Source of the DNA: Mixophyes australis
Lineage: Eukaryota > Chordata > Amphibia > Anura > Limnodynastidae
Assembly (NCBI GenBank): GCA_036250195.1
Contig: JAVHZZ010000006.1
Span: forward strand, 183,903,350 to 183,967,349
Length of the DNA stretch: 64,000 bases
Direction of reading: 5' to 3'
Positions 36,131 to 46,819 of the stretch are shown here, piece by piece. The notes under the pieces are model-generated. The model was not told the DNA's origin and ran no database searches. It saw only the letters and a list, made by a program, of their open reading frames with translations. Position numbers and translations under genes: made by a program. Within the stretch, counting starts at the first letter, position 1. The number at the start of each line of letters is the position of its first letter.

Positions 36131-36138
36131 TGACGTCA
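36131..36138. promoter_or_regulatory. Full CRE/ATF octamer upstream of TNS4
   Basis: TGACGTCA, a perfect palindromic CRE, lies about 255 bases upstream of the inferred TNS4 start. Use by CREB/AP-1 family factors is inference. Confidence 0.4.
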
Positions 36139-36263
36139 GATTCATCTGGGAGATTGGAGATTACCAAAACAGCAAGCATGGAAACCAATACAAAACATTA
36201 TATGTTATGATGTGTCTTAGTGCTTTATGATGTATGTTCCTCAGTGTACTAACCTATGTTGAT

Positions 36264-36935
36264 ATACACTTGTGGTACCAGCTGCTTGGCAATAAGCCCG
36301 CACTCGGTATATCCCATATTGTATGTGGTACCAGCTGCGTGGCAATATAAATGCCCATATATGTATACAAAACAAAAATACAGTTGTCAGTGCTTATCCT
36401 TTACACTGCATATCTGTGTGTGTCTAGCAAAATGAAAACATGAGGTATTAGTTCATATTTTGATCAAAAGATTTAAGCCTGCATCCCATGGTACCACATA
36501 CAATATGGGATATACCGAGCGAGGGCTTATTGCCAAGCAGCTGGTACCATATATAATGTGGGATATACCGAGCGCGGACTTGTTTTTCTCTGGTTTTGTT
36601 TCAAAATATTGCTTTTTTGTCATAGCAGCTGTCGATTAAGCCTATTTAAGGCACATTTGGGTGTGGCTCACAAGCCAGCCCTTGCTAGATGTAAACCCAT
36701 ATACCTGGGAGGTGAGTGCATCTGATTTTACCTGCATTTTAATGGTGTTTAAAGCATATAGGTCAGTGTAGGACCTGCATATAATGAGGTGCCCTTGACG
36801 CTTGGATGCAGGCTTAAATCTTTTGATCAAAATATGAACTAATACCTCATGTTTTCATTTTGCTAGACACCCACAGATATGCAGTGTAAAGGATAAGCGC
36901 TGACAACTGTATTTTTGTTTTGAAATACACTTGTG
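36264..36935. mobile_element. Nested foldback element
   Basis: The outer arms of about 119 bases (36368-36487 and 36803-36922) start with CAAAACAAAAATACAGTTGTC and its complement. A second inverted pair (36275-36333 and 36488-36550) carries GGTACCAGCTGCTTGGCAAT. ATACACTTGTG occurs at both outer edges (36264-36274, 36925-36935) and may be a target duplication. The arrangement suggests one inverted element inserted into, or recombined with, another. Confidence 0.65.
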
Positions 36936-37469
36936 TTCAAAATTTAAAGTTTATCAACACATGAAAAATGTATCTTTTTAAGCAAATCTTAAGGGTCCAT
37001 CTTTGGCCATTTTAAACGCTGAAAGGTATATCCTAATAAATCTACCCCTACTATTTTATATTCCATACCATTCAGAGTTTAGGCATCCTAATAAAGCTAT
37101 GTTGTGTATGAATGTCAGTAATGACCACCTGTGATTGTAGTATGGTATATTACATTAGTGTGTCGATATCACATGCTGAACTGAAATTCAAAATGCTCCC
37201 AAATGCAAAATCTAACGACATCAGATGGTTTCTGCAGAGTTCTGTCACAATATCTATGTGATCTTTAATTACACTGAATTAGGAGGTGACTTTGAATTAG
37301 AGATGGGCGGGTCCGGTTCTCCGAGAACCGAACCCACCCGAACTTTGGGTATCCGAGTACCGAGCTGAGCAGCTCGGTACTCTCCCGCCCATTCCGAATC
37401 CAAATCGAGGCCGAACGTCATTGTGACGTCGTCGAATCTCGGGGCTCGGTTCTCGCGATACTTCAACTT

Positions 37470-37476
37470 TATAAAT
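37470..37476 (+). promoter_or_regulatory. TATA box of hAT copy B
   Basis: TATAAAT, preceded by CTCGCGATACTTC and followed by CGCC and CATCGCCATTT, the same block order as in copy A. It sits about 170 bases inside the element and upstream of the array and ORF. Confidence 0.6.
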
Positions 37477-37642
37477 ACACGCCTCCACAGCAATCCATCG
37501 CCATTTGACAGAGGGAGAGAGCAGGGTGTAGTCATAGGCTAATTAGAGCAGGGACAGAGAATACAATATTGTTCTTGCAATTGCTCTAACCAAAATCGCT
37601 AGTGCAGAGAGGAGGATAGAGGTTTATTATTTTTTCTTCATA

Positions 37643-38862
37643 TTTGGCACTCCCCAGCGCTTTTGGGGTGTCCCCCATAATTGTGCATTAATATTTCTGG
37701 CTATCAAAAGTCATATCTGTCAGCAGTATCTACTAAATAATTTTTAGCACTCCTCAGTGTTTTTGGGGTGTCCTCCCTAATTGTGCATTAATATTTCTGG
37801 CTGTCAAAAGTCATATCTGTCAGCAGTATCTACTAAATAATTTTTAGCACTCCTCAGTGTTTTTGGGGTGTCCTCCCTAATTGTGCATTAATATTTCTGG
37901 CTGTCAAAAGTCATATCTGTCAGCAGTATCTACTAAATAATTTTTAGCACTCCTCAGTGTTTTTGGGGTGTCCTCCCTAATTGTGCATTAATATTTCTGG
38001 CTGTCAAAAGTCATATCTGTCAGCAGTATCTACTAAATAATTTTTAGCACTCCTCAGTGTTTTTGGGGTGTCCTCCCTAATTGTGCATTAATATTTCTGG
38101 CTGTCAAAAGTCATATCTGTCAGCAGTATCTACTAAATAATTTTTAGCACTCCTCAGTGTTTTTGGGGTGTCCTCCCTAATTGTGCATTAATATTTCTGG
38201 CTGTCAAAAGTCATATCTGTCAGCAGTATCTACTAAATAATTTTTAGCACTCCTCAGTGTTTTTGGGGTGTCCTCCCTAATTGTGCATTAATATTTCTGG
38301 CTGTCAAAAGTCATATCTGTCAGCAGTATCTACTAAATAATTTTTAGCACTCCTCAGTGTTTTTGGGGTGTCCTCCCTAATTGTGCATTAATATTTCTGG
38401 CTGTCAAAAGTCATATCTGTCAGCAGTATCTACTCAATAATTTTTAGCACTCCTCAGTGTTTTTGGGGTGTCCTCCCTAATTGTGCATTAATATTTCTGG
38501 CTGTCAAAAGTCATATCTGTCAGCAGTATCTACTAAATAATTTTTAGCACTCCTCAGTGTTTTTGGGGTGTCCTCCCTAATTGTGCATTAATATTTCTGG
38601 CTGTCAAAAGTCATATCTGTCAGCAGTATCTACTAAATAATTTTTAGCACTCCTCAGTGTTTTTGGGGTGTCCTCCCTAATTGTGCATTAATATTTCTGG
38701 CTGTCAAAAGTCATATCTGTCAGCAGTATCTACTAAATAATTTTTAGCACTCCTCAGTGCTTTTGGGGTGTCCTCCCTAATTGTGCATTAATATTTCTGG
38801 CTGTCAAAAGTCATAACTGTCAGCAGAATCTACTAAATAATTTTTAGCACTCCCCAGTGGTT
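37643..38862 (+). repeat. 100-bp tandem array, about 12 units
   Basis: The unit runs TTTTTAGCACTCCTCAGTG, TTTTGGGGTGTCCTCCCTAA, TTGTGCATTAATATTTCTGG, CTGTCAAAAGTCATATCTGT, CAGCAGTATCTACTAAATAA. The period is exactly 100. Inner units are almost identical (one has CTCAATAA), while the first and last units carry more differences. This is the usual pattern of unequal crossing-over with homogenised centre units. Confidence 0.98.
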
Positions 38863-38872
38863 TGCGCTCAGA

Positions 38873-39532
38873 ATGGATTCAAAGCAGTCCACATATGATC
38901 TAAATGAGCAACCAGGTTCTGTCACCAGTCCTGATGTTAGTGTTCCCAGTACGTCATCTGGCCAAGGCGATGTCAAACAACAGAGTGTTTTCAAATTAGT
39001 GCAAAAAACAAAAACCAAAAAAAAATTTACTGTATTGAAGCGAAAAAGAAGTGTAACTGAGCAAAAGTTAAGTGACGATAAAAAAAAAATTACAAGCATG
39101 CCATTCTACACACGCAGTGGCAAAGAGAGAATGAGGCCTTCACCTTTGGCTATTAGTGGCAGATCCCAAAAAGTTACCCAGCCTACAATTGGTGCACAAC
39201 TACTGTTACGCGTCAAAGCCGAGCTGCAAGATAACAGTGAGGCATTACAGGAGAATATTTGCTCTGATTCACAAATGACAACAATCCCTGTGGAGAGCCC
39301 ATCCAACAGTGGGATGTCTAATCGTGAGCATTCTGCTGATGTGTGCCTTAATAGCCCGAGTGTAGCCGGTGATACCCAAATTGAGGATGCCACTTTGGAA
39401 TTAGAAGAGGATGAGGGGGAGATTTGTGTAGGCGACGAGGGCGCTAATGATGATGTTGATGATTATGATGCAGCCAGATACCAAATTGCCTTTCTCAATT
39501 TCTATTTATATTCTAGATTATATAACGGCTGA
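38873..39532 (+). CDS. Unknown 219-aa protein of hAT copy B (TRSGKER motif)
   Basis: The ORF starts 10 bases after the array, with G after the ATG. The N-terminus is polar (PSTSSGQGD). Residues about 43-75 are strongly basic (KTKTKKKFTVLKRKRS). MPFYTRSGKERMRPSP follows at about 79-94. The C-terminal third is acidic (ELEEDEGEICVGDEG, DDVDDYD). No zinc finger, DDE triad or hATC region was seen. The ORF in copy A shares the same order and MPF.TRSGKER.RP, so the motif is conserved between diverged elements, which argues for coding. The last ~20 codons read into the following repeat, so the true end may differ. A DNA- or RNA-binding role is a guess from charge. Confidence 0.6.
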   Translation: MDSKQSTYDLNEQPGSVTSPDVSVPSTSSGQGDVKQQSVFKLVQKTKTKKKFTVLKRKRSVTEQKLSDDKKKITSMPFYTRSGKERMRPSPLAISGRSQKVTQPTIGAQLLLRVKAELQDNSEALQENICSDSQMTTIPVESPSNSGMSNREHSADVCLNSPSVAGDTQIEDATLELEEDEGEICVGDEGANDDVDDYDAARYQIAFLNFYLYSRLYNG

Positions 39533-39900
39533 ATAGTTTTCTATTTTACTCCTAGTGGAGAGAGGATCTGATGCAGACAGATACCAAACTGCCTTTGTCC
39601 ATTTCAATTTATATTGTACAGTATATAACGGCTGAATTTATTAGTATTTTATACAAGTGGAGGGTGGCCTAGAGAGACAAAAACCAAACTGGCTTTCTCC
39701 ATGTCAATTAATATTGTACAGTCTATAACGGCTGGATTTTTTGGTATTTTATTCAAGTGGAGGGGGGCCTAGAGAGACAGAAACCAAACTGGCTTTCTCC
39801 ATGTCAATTAATATTGTACAGTCTATAATGGCTGAATTTTTTGTTTTTTTAAAAAAGTGGAGGGGGGCCTATAGAGACAGAAAGCAAACTGTCTTTTTCC
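39470..39900 (+). repeat. Second ~100-bp tandem array of hAT copy B
   Basis: About four units of CAGATACCAAACTGCC...ATGTCAATTAATATTGTACAG...CTATAACGGCTGAATTTTTT...GTGGAGGGGGGCCTAGAGAG. They are more diverged than the 5' array and overlap the end of the ORF. Confidence 0.85.
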
Positions 39901-40142
39901 ATTTCTTTACATATTTAACTATAAGTGTAGGGTGTAATATACATTCAAAGACGATGGCTGCATTGCCAATATGCATAGATGGAGAGGAAGACAATCTGTT
40001 TTGTGTGTAGAATAAATGAAGGCCTACCAACGAAGAATTAAACAGTTTTTTTGGATGATTTATTACCTCAACAATTAGATTACTTATCTCTAAAACAGTT
40101 GGAGCACTAAATTGGGTTATTTTAGGCACAAAAACATGTATT

Positions 40143-40295
40143 TTCCAACAAAATAGCAAAACAAAACCAAACAAAACCAAAACCAAAACCAAAACCAAAA
40201 CACGCAATGGCGGTTTTGCAAAACCAAAACCAAAACCAAAACACAACGGTAATCCAGATCCAAAACCGAATCCAAAACCAAAACACGGGGGTCAG
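40143..40295 (+). repeat. CCAAAA subterminal repeats of hAT copy B
   Basis: At least a dozen CCAAAA/ACCAAA hexamers in clusters within 165 bases of the right terminus. hAT transposases usually bind short subterminal repeats, so these are candidate binding sites; the left end lacks an obvious equivalent. Confidence 0.65.
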
Positions 40296-40315
40296 TGACC
40301 ATCTCTACTTTGAAT

Positions 40316-42130
40316 ACCCTTTATATTATACAATAGGGTGTACCATATTCGTTATAATATACAAGTTTAAAATACAAGGAGTTGACTGTATGAGGTGATC
40401 CTCATATCAAAATATGTTTACATTAGCTGACAGCCACACATTCCATTATAAAAGAGCCATGTGGCAGCACTGACAACTCTACTCTACAAATAGAAGTTGT
40501 ATTTTACAGGAGAGACAACATTACTCTCCAAATACAAGCAACGAGATCACTACTCAATATAAGGAGTTATTGTATAGGATATTTTACATATTTTCACATC
40601 ACTTGTGTATTACAGTATATCAGTGTGACTGTGTAATATACAGTAAGGGAAACCTGTAACTGTATTATATTATAACATAGTAGTGTGATCGTGTCATATA
40701 CAGTAAGGGAGTCCTGTGTCTGTAATATAATATAACATAGTAGTGTGAGCCTGTCATATACAGTAAAGAAGACCTGTAACTGAATAATGCAGCTTTACAG
40801 TGGGGGTTATTTACTAGTAAAGTTAAAATGTGCAGGCAGTAACCGGTAGTAAGCAATCAGTGAGTAATATTGAATGATCTACTGTAAGTTAAACAATGAA
40901 AACAGGTGTCATTACTTGCTATGAGTTAGTGCACATTAGAAGTTTTATACATTAAGACAATTATGACAATATTTTAACCTAACAAGCATGTGCTGTGTAG
41001 AGGTGATAGGATGTGTCAGCTTCAGTCTAATGAAGTATATATCCTACCTTTGGCAACATTTGTAACTGTGAATCTCAATGACCCTATTGCTGGTGGGATG
41101 CTAGTGATTAAAGGAATCGCTGGCGCAGCAATGGCTCCAAAGCGGGATAGGGGAGGATGGTTGCTAGGTGGCCCGATGCAAGTGGCATGAAAGGAGGGGG
41201 ACAGACAACGAAGTCCGTCCTATTTTGTTACACCTGAACAGTGCAGGTAGCCACTCAGGGAAAGGAGGGGACGAGACAGCAGGCAGGACAAGGTGAGGGT
41301 AGTTAAAGGAGAGGGGGAAGGAAGTTTATTATACATAGTTTTTCAGTCTCCCACCCACCCATTCCCTACAGTACATACAGGTATTTATATAAAAATAAAT
41401 AAATAAAACTAAAATGTAAAATATAAAAATATATATTATATATTAGGCACTTTATATGTGTAATCTTTGCAAATGGTTGACATGTAATGTCGTTGTCATT
41501 GTATGCTTTGTGAATATAATTTATTGCTCAAATTGCTTTGTCACAGTTGGAAGGGTGGGAAAGCGGCAAGCAAGGTATGAAAAGTGGGTAGCCAGCAGGG
41601 CCGGGCAGTATCACCCCGGGAAGACAGCCACATGCCTGGTTCCAGCTTCAACGGTTGGGCCAATACAAGCGGCATGTCAGGTTTCAGCAATTGGGTGATT
41701 TATGCCAAGGGGCTGGTCTCAAGAGGACATTGTTGCGGTGCCAACATGGTGGGCAGAACACGCCCTATTTTTCCAGATGGAACTGGAAAAAGGTGGTAAA
41801 TTTTATTAGCCTTGCATGCATCTTGTCTGCCAAATACAAGTTTGAAAGTGCTTAATAAAGCTGTGACCAAAATAATTTTGCCAAATACTTGTCTCAAAGT
41901 CTTTCTTCATTAGCTCACTGCGTGGGACGCCGGTCTGCCTATATCCCTTATATCACTTTGTTTCCTAAGGAAGCGGGCATTCCACTTTACACTACATTGG
42001 GCTGATTACTGGACACATCAAAGCTTCATGGCCTGTTACTCTGCACAGTGTACATGCTTGTCATCATGAAGGTGTTAATGAAAAAGGAATAGTTTGTTAA
42101 GTACCTTCATGAAGGTATTGCTGAGGTCAT
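40316..42130. other. No gene recognised
   Basis: AT-rich with short direct repeats around ATATACAGTAAGGGA at 40630-40770. The moderately GC-rich stretches at 41090-41300 and 41540-41790 hold only short ORFs without recognisable motifs. Confidence 0.55.
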
Positions 42131-43262
42131 TATCATATTTATGTTGATATTTAGTAACATAGTTACATAGTAACATAGTTGATGAGGTTGAAAAAAGACA
42201 CCAGTCCATCAAGTTCAACCTATTTTGGATCTCCTGCGATCCTGCACTTATATTTGAAATTAATCCAGAGTAGGCAACCGCCCATCTGTTTCAATTTTGA
42301 AAATCCCCCCAGACTCAATATTGCAATCCATTTTTTACCCTATATCCACTACTATCCTTTATTTTAAATTAACGGTCGTATCCCTGGATACACCTTTCCG
42401 CTAAAAATTTGTCTAACCCTTTCTTAAACATATCTATTGAATCTGCCATCACAACCTTCCCTGGCAATGAATTCCATATCTTGACTGCCCTTACTGTAAA
42501 GAACCCCTTCCTTTGCTGGTTGTGAAATTTCCTCTCCTCTAACCTTAGGGGATGACCACGTGTCCTGTGTATGGTCCTTGGGGTAAAAAGTTCCCATGAA
42601 AGCTCTCTGTATTGACCCCTAATGTATTTGTACATAGTAATCATATCTCCCCTTAGACGGCTCTTTTCTAAAGTAAACATGCCTAAACTGGCTAATCTTT
42701 CCTCATAACTTAATGACTCCATACCCTTTATCAATTTTGTCGCCCTTCTCTGAACCCTTTCTAGTTCCAAATTATCTTTTTTATAGAGTGGTGCCCAGAA
42801 CTGTACTGCATATTTAAGATGAGGTATTACCAATGATTTATACAGTGGCAAAATTACACTGTCTTCCCTTGCATCTATGCCCCTTTTTATGCATGCCAAT
42901 ACTTTGTTTGCCCTTGCAGCTGCTGCTTGACATTGAGCACTATTGCTAAGTCTACTGTCTACGAGCACTCCCAAATCCTTTTCCATTATAGATTCTCCCA
43001 AATTAATTCCATTTAATTTATAGATTGCGTTCTTGTTTTTGATCCCTGAATGCATAACCTTACATTTATCTGTGTTAAACCTCATATTCCATTTAGTCGC
43101 CCAATCCTCCAGTTTATTTAAGTCCCTCTGTAGAGAAGCTACATCTAGCTCTGATTTTATTACCTTACAGAGTTTAGTGTCATCTGCAAAAATAGAAACC
43201 TTACTCTCTAAACCATCACCAAGGTCATTAATAAATATATTAAAAAGGAGTGGTCCCAGCAC
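42131..43262 (-). mobile_element. CR1 LINE, 5'-truncated
   Basis: The 3' end lies at 42150-42200, where ACATAGTTACATAGTAACAT repeats adjoin GTTGATGAGGTTG. The coding part follows to 43262, where it is cut in the middle of the RT domain at GPLLFN. CR1 copies are typically 5'-truncated like this. Confidence 0.9.
42369..43262 (-). pseudogene. CR1 reverse transcriptase C-terminal part, open frame
   Basis: 297 codons: LGPLLFNIFINDLGDGLESK, the catalytic FADDTKLC, KDLGVLVDSRLSNSAQC, YKSLVIPHLKYAVQFWAP, LERVQRRATKLIKGMESLSY, SRLRGDMITMYKYIRG, KIWNSLPGKVV. All are typical of the CR1 C-terminus. No stop interrupts it, but the endonuclease and RT fingers are missing, so it cannot act alone. Confidence 0.92.
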
Positions 43263-45005
43263 TTGACTTTACTTTACTCGACAAATTAAACACTTGAAGC
43301 TTTGTGCATAACTTTTCAATGATGTCATGAATGACAGAACTAGGATAGTTAAAAAATAAATAAAAGCTCCATTCCTGATTCATCACTTAAATAGACAACC
43401 TTGATGATAGGAAGGAAGGTGTATAACTAAGTAAAGAGAGTGGCCTATGTAAATAGTTGCAAACAGTCACTGGGGGCTCACAACTTCCTACTGGTGCTAG
43501 CTCTGGAGGTAATTTTAGGCGGACATTCACACAACAGGGGCCCCACAAACTAACTTGTCCCCCTGCCTTGAAGAGATCATACAGATAAATGCCATACACA
43601 TAATACTTAGCATGTCTCCAGCCATTTACTTACAATGCCTTCCTTTCTTACTGCAGTGGGGGCTCTGGCTTCTTTGAGTACTGATGTGTGCCTTTCCTTA
43701 CTTCCTCTTCAGTCCTCATCAATACCCTTTATCTAATCAGTTCCATATAGGCCTGTCCCTTGCCTCATATGTAGATATCACGGCACTAAATGTAGATCCT
43801 ATCTCAGTTGTGAAGATCAAAACCAAGTACCAACCCCCTTCCTCATATGTGCATCCTCACCTGTCACCTTGCCTCATGGCAGCCCTTCATCATCTTACCT
43901 TCTCATCATTGTCTTTTTTCTTTTTCTATAAGTCCTTTCTATTGATTTTTTTTATTGCATACAGGTAATCTAGGTAAAAATGTGAGGGATGGAAACCATA
44001 GAAGTAAAGATCAAAGGGGCGGGTGGGTGTAGGAGGGTGGCAATGCAGATACAATAGTTATCAGAGAGTTTCTGCATAATGATGTACAAGCAGCAAGAAT
44101 TATTCAGTAAATGAGAGGAAACTGCTTTCTGCTCTGTTTTACTGAGTGATTTTGTAAAAAGGTATATTCCACCTTATCACGTCCCTCTGTCTCCTGCTTG
44201 AAAAAAGGATTAGCGATCATGCAGAGCCTAATCTGTGTATTGGGGACAGGGTAGATTCATCATCTGAGCCAACGGCTAGAAACCTGTATGACCGCTTAGG
44301 AGACAAGGGGGAAGGGGGGGGGCAGGCTTATCCACTGTCTCTCTTATGTGTCACCTGGCACTTTATCTTCTGTTTGCCTCTCACTTTTCTCCCATCTGTG
44401 TTGTTTAACTCATTGGCTGATGTTTCTCTCTGTCTTGCATATCTATTTGGTCTTGTTCCATTTTTTTGTGCCTTAGGTTAGCTCCCATTTGTTTTCATGT
44501 GTCACCTGCCCACTTGCCTTAAGCAATGTCACAAAAACTAGCACACACTACAAAGTCTCCCTCTATCTGTGCTCAGTATGACAGAGTTGGGTTAAGCCAA
44601 GCCTCTCACGCTGGGCCTCATTTAAATTTAGCAACACATGCAGTTATAGGGTCTGATTCATTTTCGGATGTAACTTGTGCGCAACTTGTGTTAAAAAACA
44701 CAAGCATGGAACTTGAGTGTATTTCTATTCAAATACAAAGTTTCCATTTGTATCTGAGTATATGTACGCTCTGCCTAAATGTTATTTGTAGTATATAGAC
44801 AGACAGGAGTGCAGGATTCGCACCTTCATATGTGCAGTATAAAGTCCAATCAGAACGAATGCGCAAAAATATGTTATAAAATAAATTAACAACTCTTAAT
44901 ACTATCATTATTAATAAAAATATATGTAAAAAAAAAATTTCCCCCATTTTTAAAAAAAGTAAATATATCAATCAGGATGCATACTGTATATACAATGCGC
45001 TTATA
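43263..45005. other. No gene recognised
   Basis: AT-rich with no identifiable coding or repeat family. There is a G-rich run near 44310. Confidence 0.55.
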
Positions 45006-45216
45006 GGGTCATATTTAATTGTTGGCGTTACATGTAAAGGTAACGCAGCGTGCGCACAATTACCGTCATTACAGTAATAGTGTGCGTAAATACCGTTATT
45101 ACGATACCTTTAACGCTGGAGCTCAGGGAGCTGCGAGCTGAAATCCGGCTTAGAATTACCGTAATACCGGAAATATATTTAACGCCGCGTGAAACGGTAA
45201 TAATTTAATATGTCCC
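45006..45216. mobile_element. MITE, GGGTCATATTTAATT family, copy 1
   Basis: GGGTCATATTTAATT at the left and AATTTAATATGTCCC at the right. ATA flanks both sides (45003-45005, 45217-45219). The interior carries repeated TACCGT...ACGGTA and a GAGCTCAGGGAGCTGCGAGC hairpin. A diverged copy lies at 58530-58745. Confidence 0.8.
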
Positions 45217-45534
45217 ATATAGTCAATCTTCCTTGCATACACATTTTCTGTGCAATCTCATGGCATGCATACGTGTAGTTTTTAATACAAAGACTATGTT
45301 GTGACTAATTGCACTTACACCTGCCCTTGAGTGCTGGTGCAAGTGATATGGCTTAAAAACACATGGTTTTGAGAAACCCAGAATTGAACCAGCCACATCT
45401 GTGTTGGAATGCCCTCAGCACACACTTACTGTAGTCAAGGGCAGTAATAATTGTCATTTGCATTCTGACATTAATTGGCGTAAGCTCCATTTCTAAGCAT
45501 GCGCTATTTCATGCAAAATACGGCACACAAAGGT

Positions 45535-45810
45535 ACTTGCCCCCAAAGATGAATAGTGTACATTTTGCGCCTTGGCAGTACCATGTTGTGCTGCAGGGGG
45601 AGCAAATATAAAATGTGCAAACAGATTAATGGGTGCAACTCTAAATTACCGTGTAATAATAAAGCTGCAAGTATTTGTTTGCTACATGCAAAATCAGGTA
45701 GTATTTTTCCTGCATGCAAATAAAGTATGTATTTGTACCTCTTGTATCACAGCAGGCGCAAATTTACACACTTTTGCTGGATTTGCTCATAAGTGTAAAT
45801 GAGACCAGAC
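45535..45810. mobile_element. MITE, diverged copy of the 8049/15385 family
   Basis: GCGCCTTGGCAGTACCATGT, AATATAAAATGTGCAAACAG and CATGCAAATAAAGTATG match the interior order of the other copies. The ends are eroded. Confidence 0.55.
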
Positions 45811-46819
45811 AGACACGTACTCATGCTAGTAGAAACATGAAAGAGTAGTTTGTCCCTTCAAATTCCTACTACCAGTAGGAATTATGCATGACAGCAATAT
45901 GAGACACAACAAGTGGGTGTGGTTAAGTGAAGTGTGACTTCAGTGACTTCACAGGGAGTCGGCATATATATATGGGTCAGCTCCAATGGATAGCACCAAG
46001 GTGGGCAGAGGGCAGGCATGATCAGACAGGAGGGAGAATTTGAAATTGCAAACCTGTGATGGCAAGTTTAGTGCAAATTACATTACTGCATTTTAATGTG
46101 TTAGTGTGTCAATAACTCCAGTTGATTGGAGTTCTGCATACAAGCAAGTCTTTGGTAGACAGTTGTTCCCTAGATATTCTTTTGCCTTTCTGCCCAGCAA
46201 GAGAGCAGAAGACTGAATAATATGCTGAAGATGTTATATTGTTTCAGTGACTTCCCAAGCGGTCTCTGAAAAATATATCCAAAGAAATATGGAAGGGAAA
46301 TATTGGTGTTGCCATACAGTTCTCCTAGGAATAGAAATGATCAGATAAACATAATTTGCATATTTCCTTTTCAGACTCCATGGCAGTCCCTACTAATGGC
46401 ATATTCCAAAGCAATCAAAATATGGGGGGCAAATATAATAATTCAAACAAACACTTATCAATTCATACACATAAAAGAGATTTTATTGATCAACTGGTTG
46501 AAGAATCTTCCTTAAAAACTGAGTGTCCTCCGATTCACAGATATTGCTCTGACCAGATCCAATGTATGCAATTGTCTCTCTTTTTTATTAGTTGGCTCTG
46601 GGCACAGGGCGGAAATACAAAATGCAGAATTTCTTTGTATCACCACATTATCTGAGTGTGTGTTCAGAAATGGTTCTTTGTAGAGCCTGAAGATCTCCTA
46701 CTCATCTAACATGTGATGGCTATCAATATTATTACTTTGTGTCTGAGTTATTAGAGTGATACTTTCTGTAGGGGTTGAAAGAGTTCTGATGTTAGAGCCA
46801 CTAAATCCAAATTAAGATC

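Larger units (their letters stand above)
37298..40307 (+). mobile_element. Complete hAT-like element, copy B (3010 bp)
   Basis: An exact 8-bp target duplication CTTTGAAT lies at 37290-37297 and 40308-40315. The 9-bp terminal inverted repeats are TAGAGATGG and CCATCTCTA. In order it holds a GC-rich leader with short palindromes, a TATAAAT box (37470-37476), a 12-unit 100-bp array, a 219-codon ORF, a second ~100-bp array, and a CCAAAA-rich subterminal region. The 8-bp duplication and TAGAGATG end indicate the hAT superfamily. No transposase-like ORF is present, so the copy is non-autonomous or relies on the unknown ORF. Confidence 0.88.

Noticed and set aside
37643..38862. CRISPR-like array
   Set aside because: Period is 100 with no distinct spacers; the whole unit repeats inside a eukaryotic transposon.
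39869..40302. Phe/Trp/Val-rich minus-strand ORF resembling membrane segments
   Set aside because: Translation of the CCAAAA subterminal repeats.
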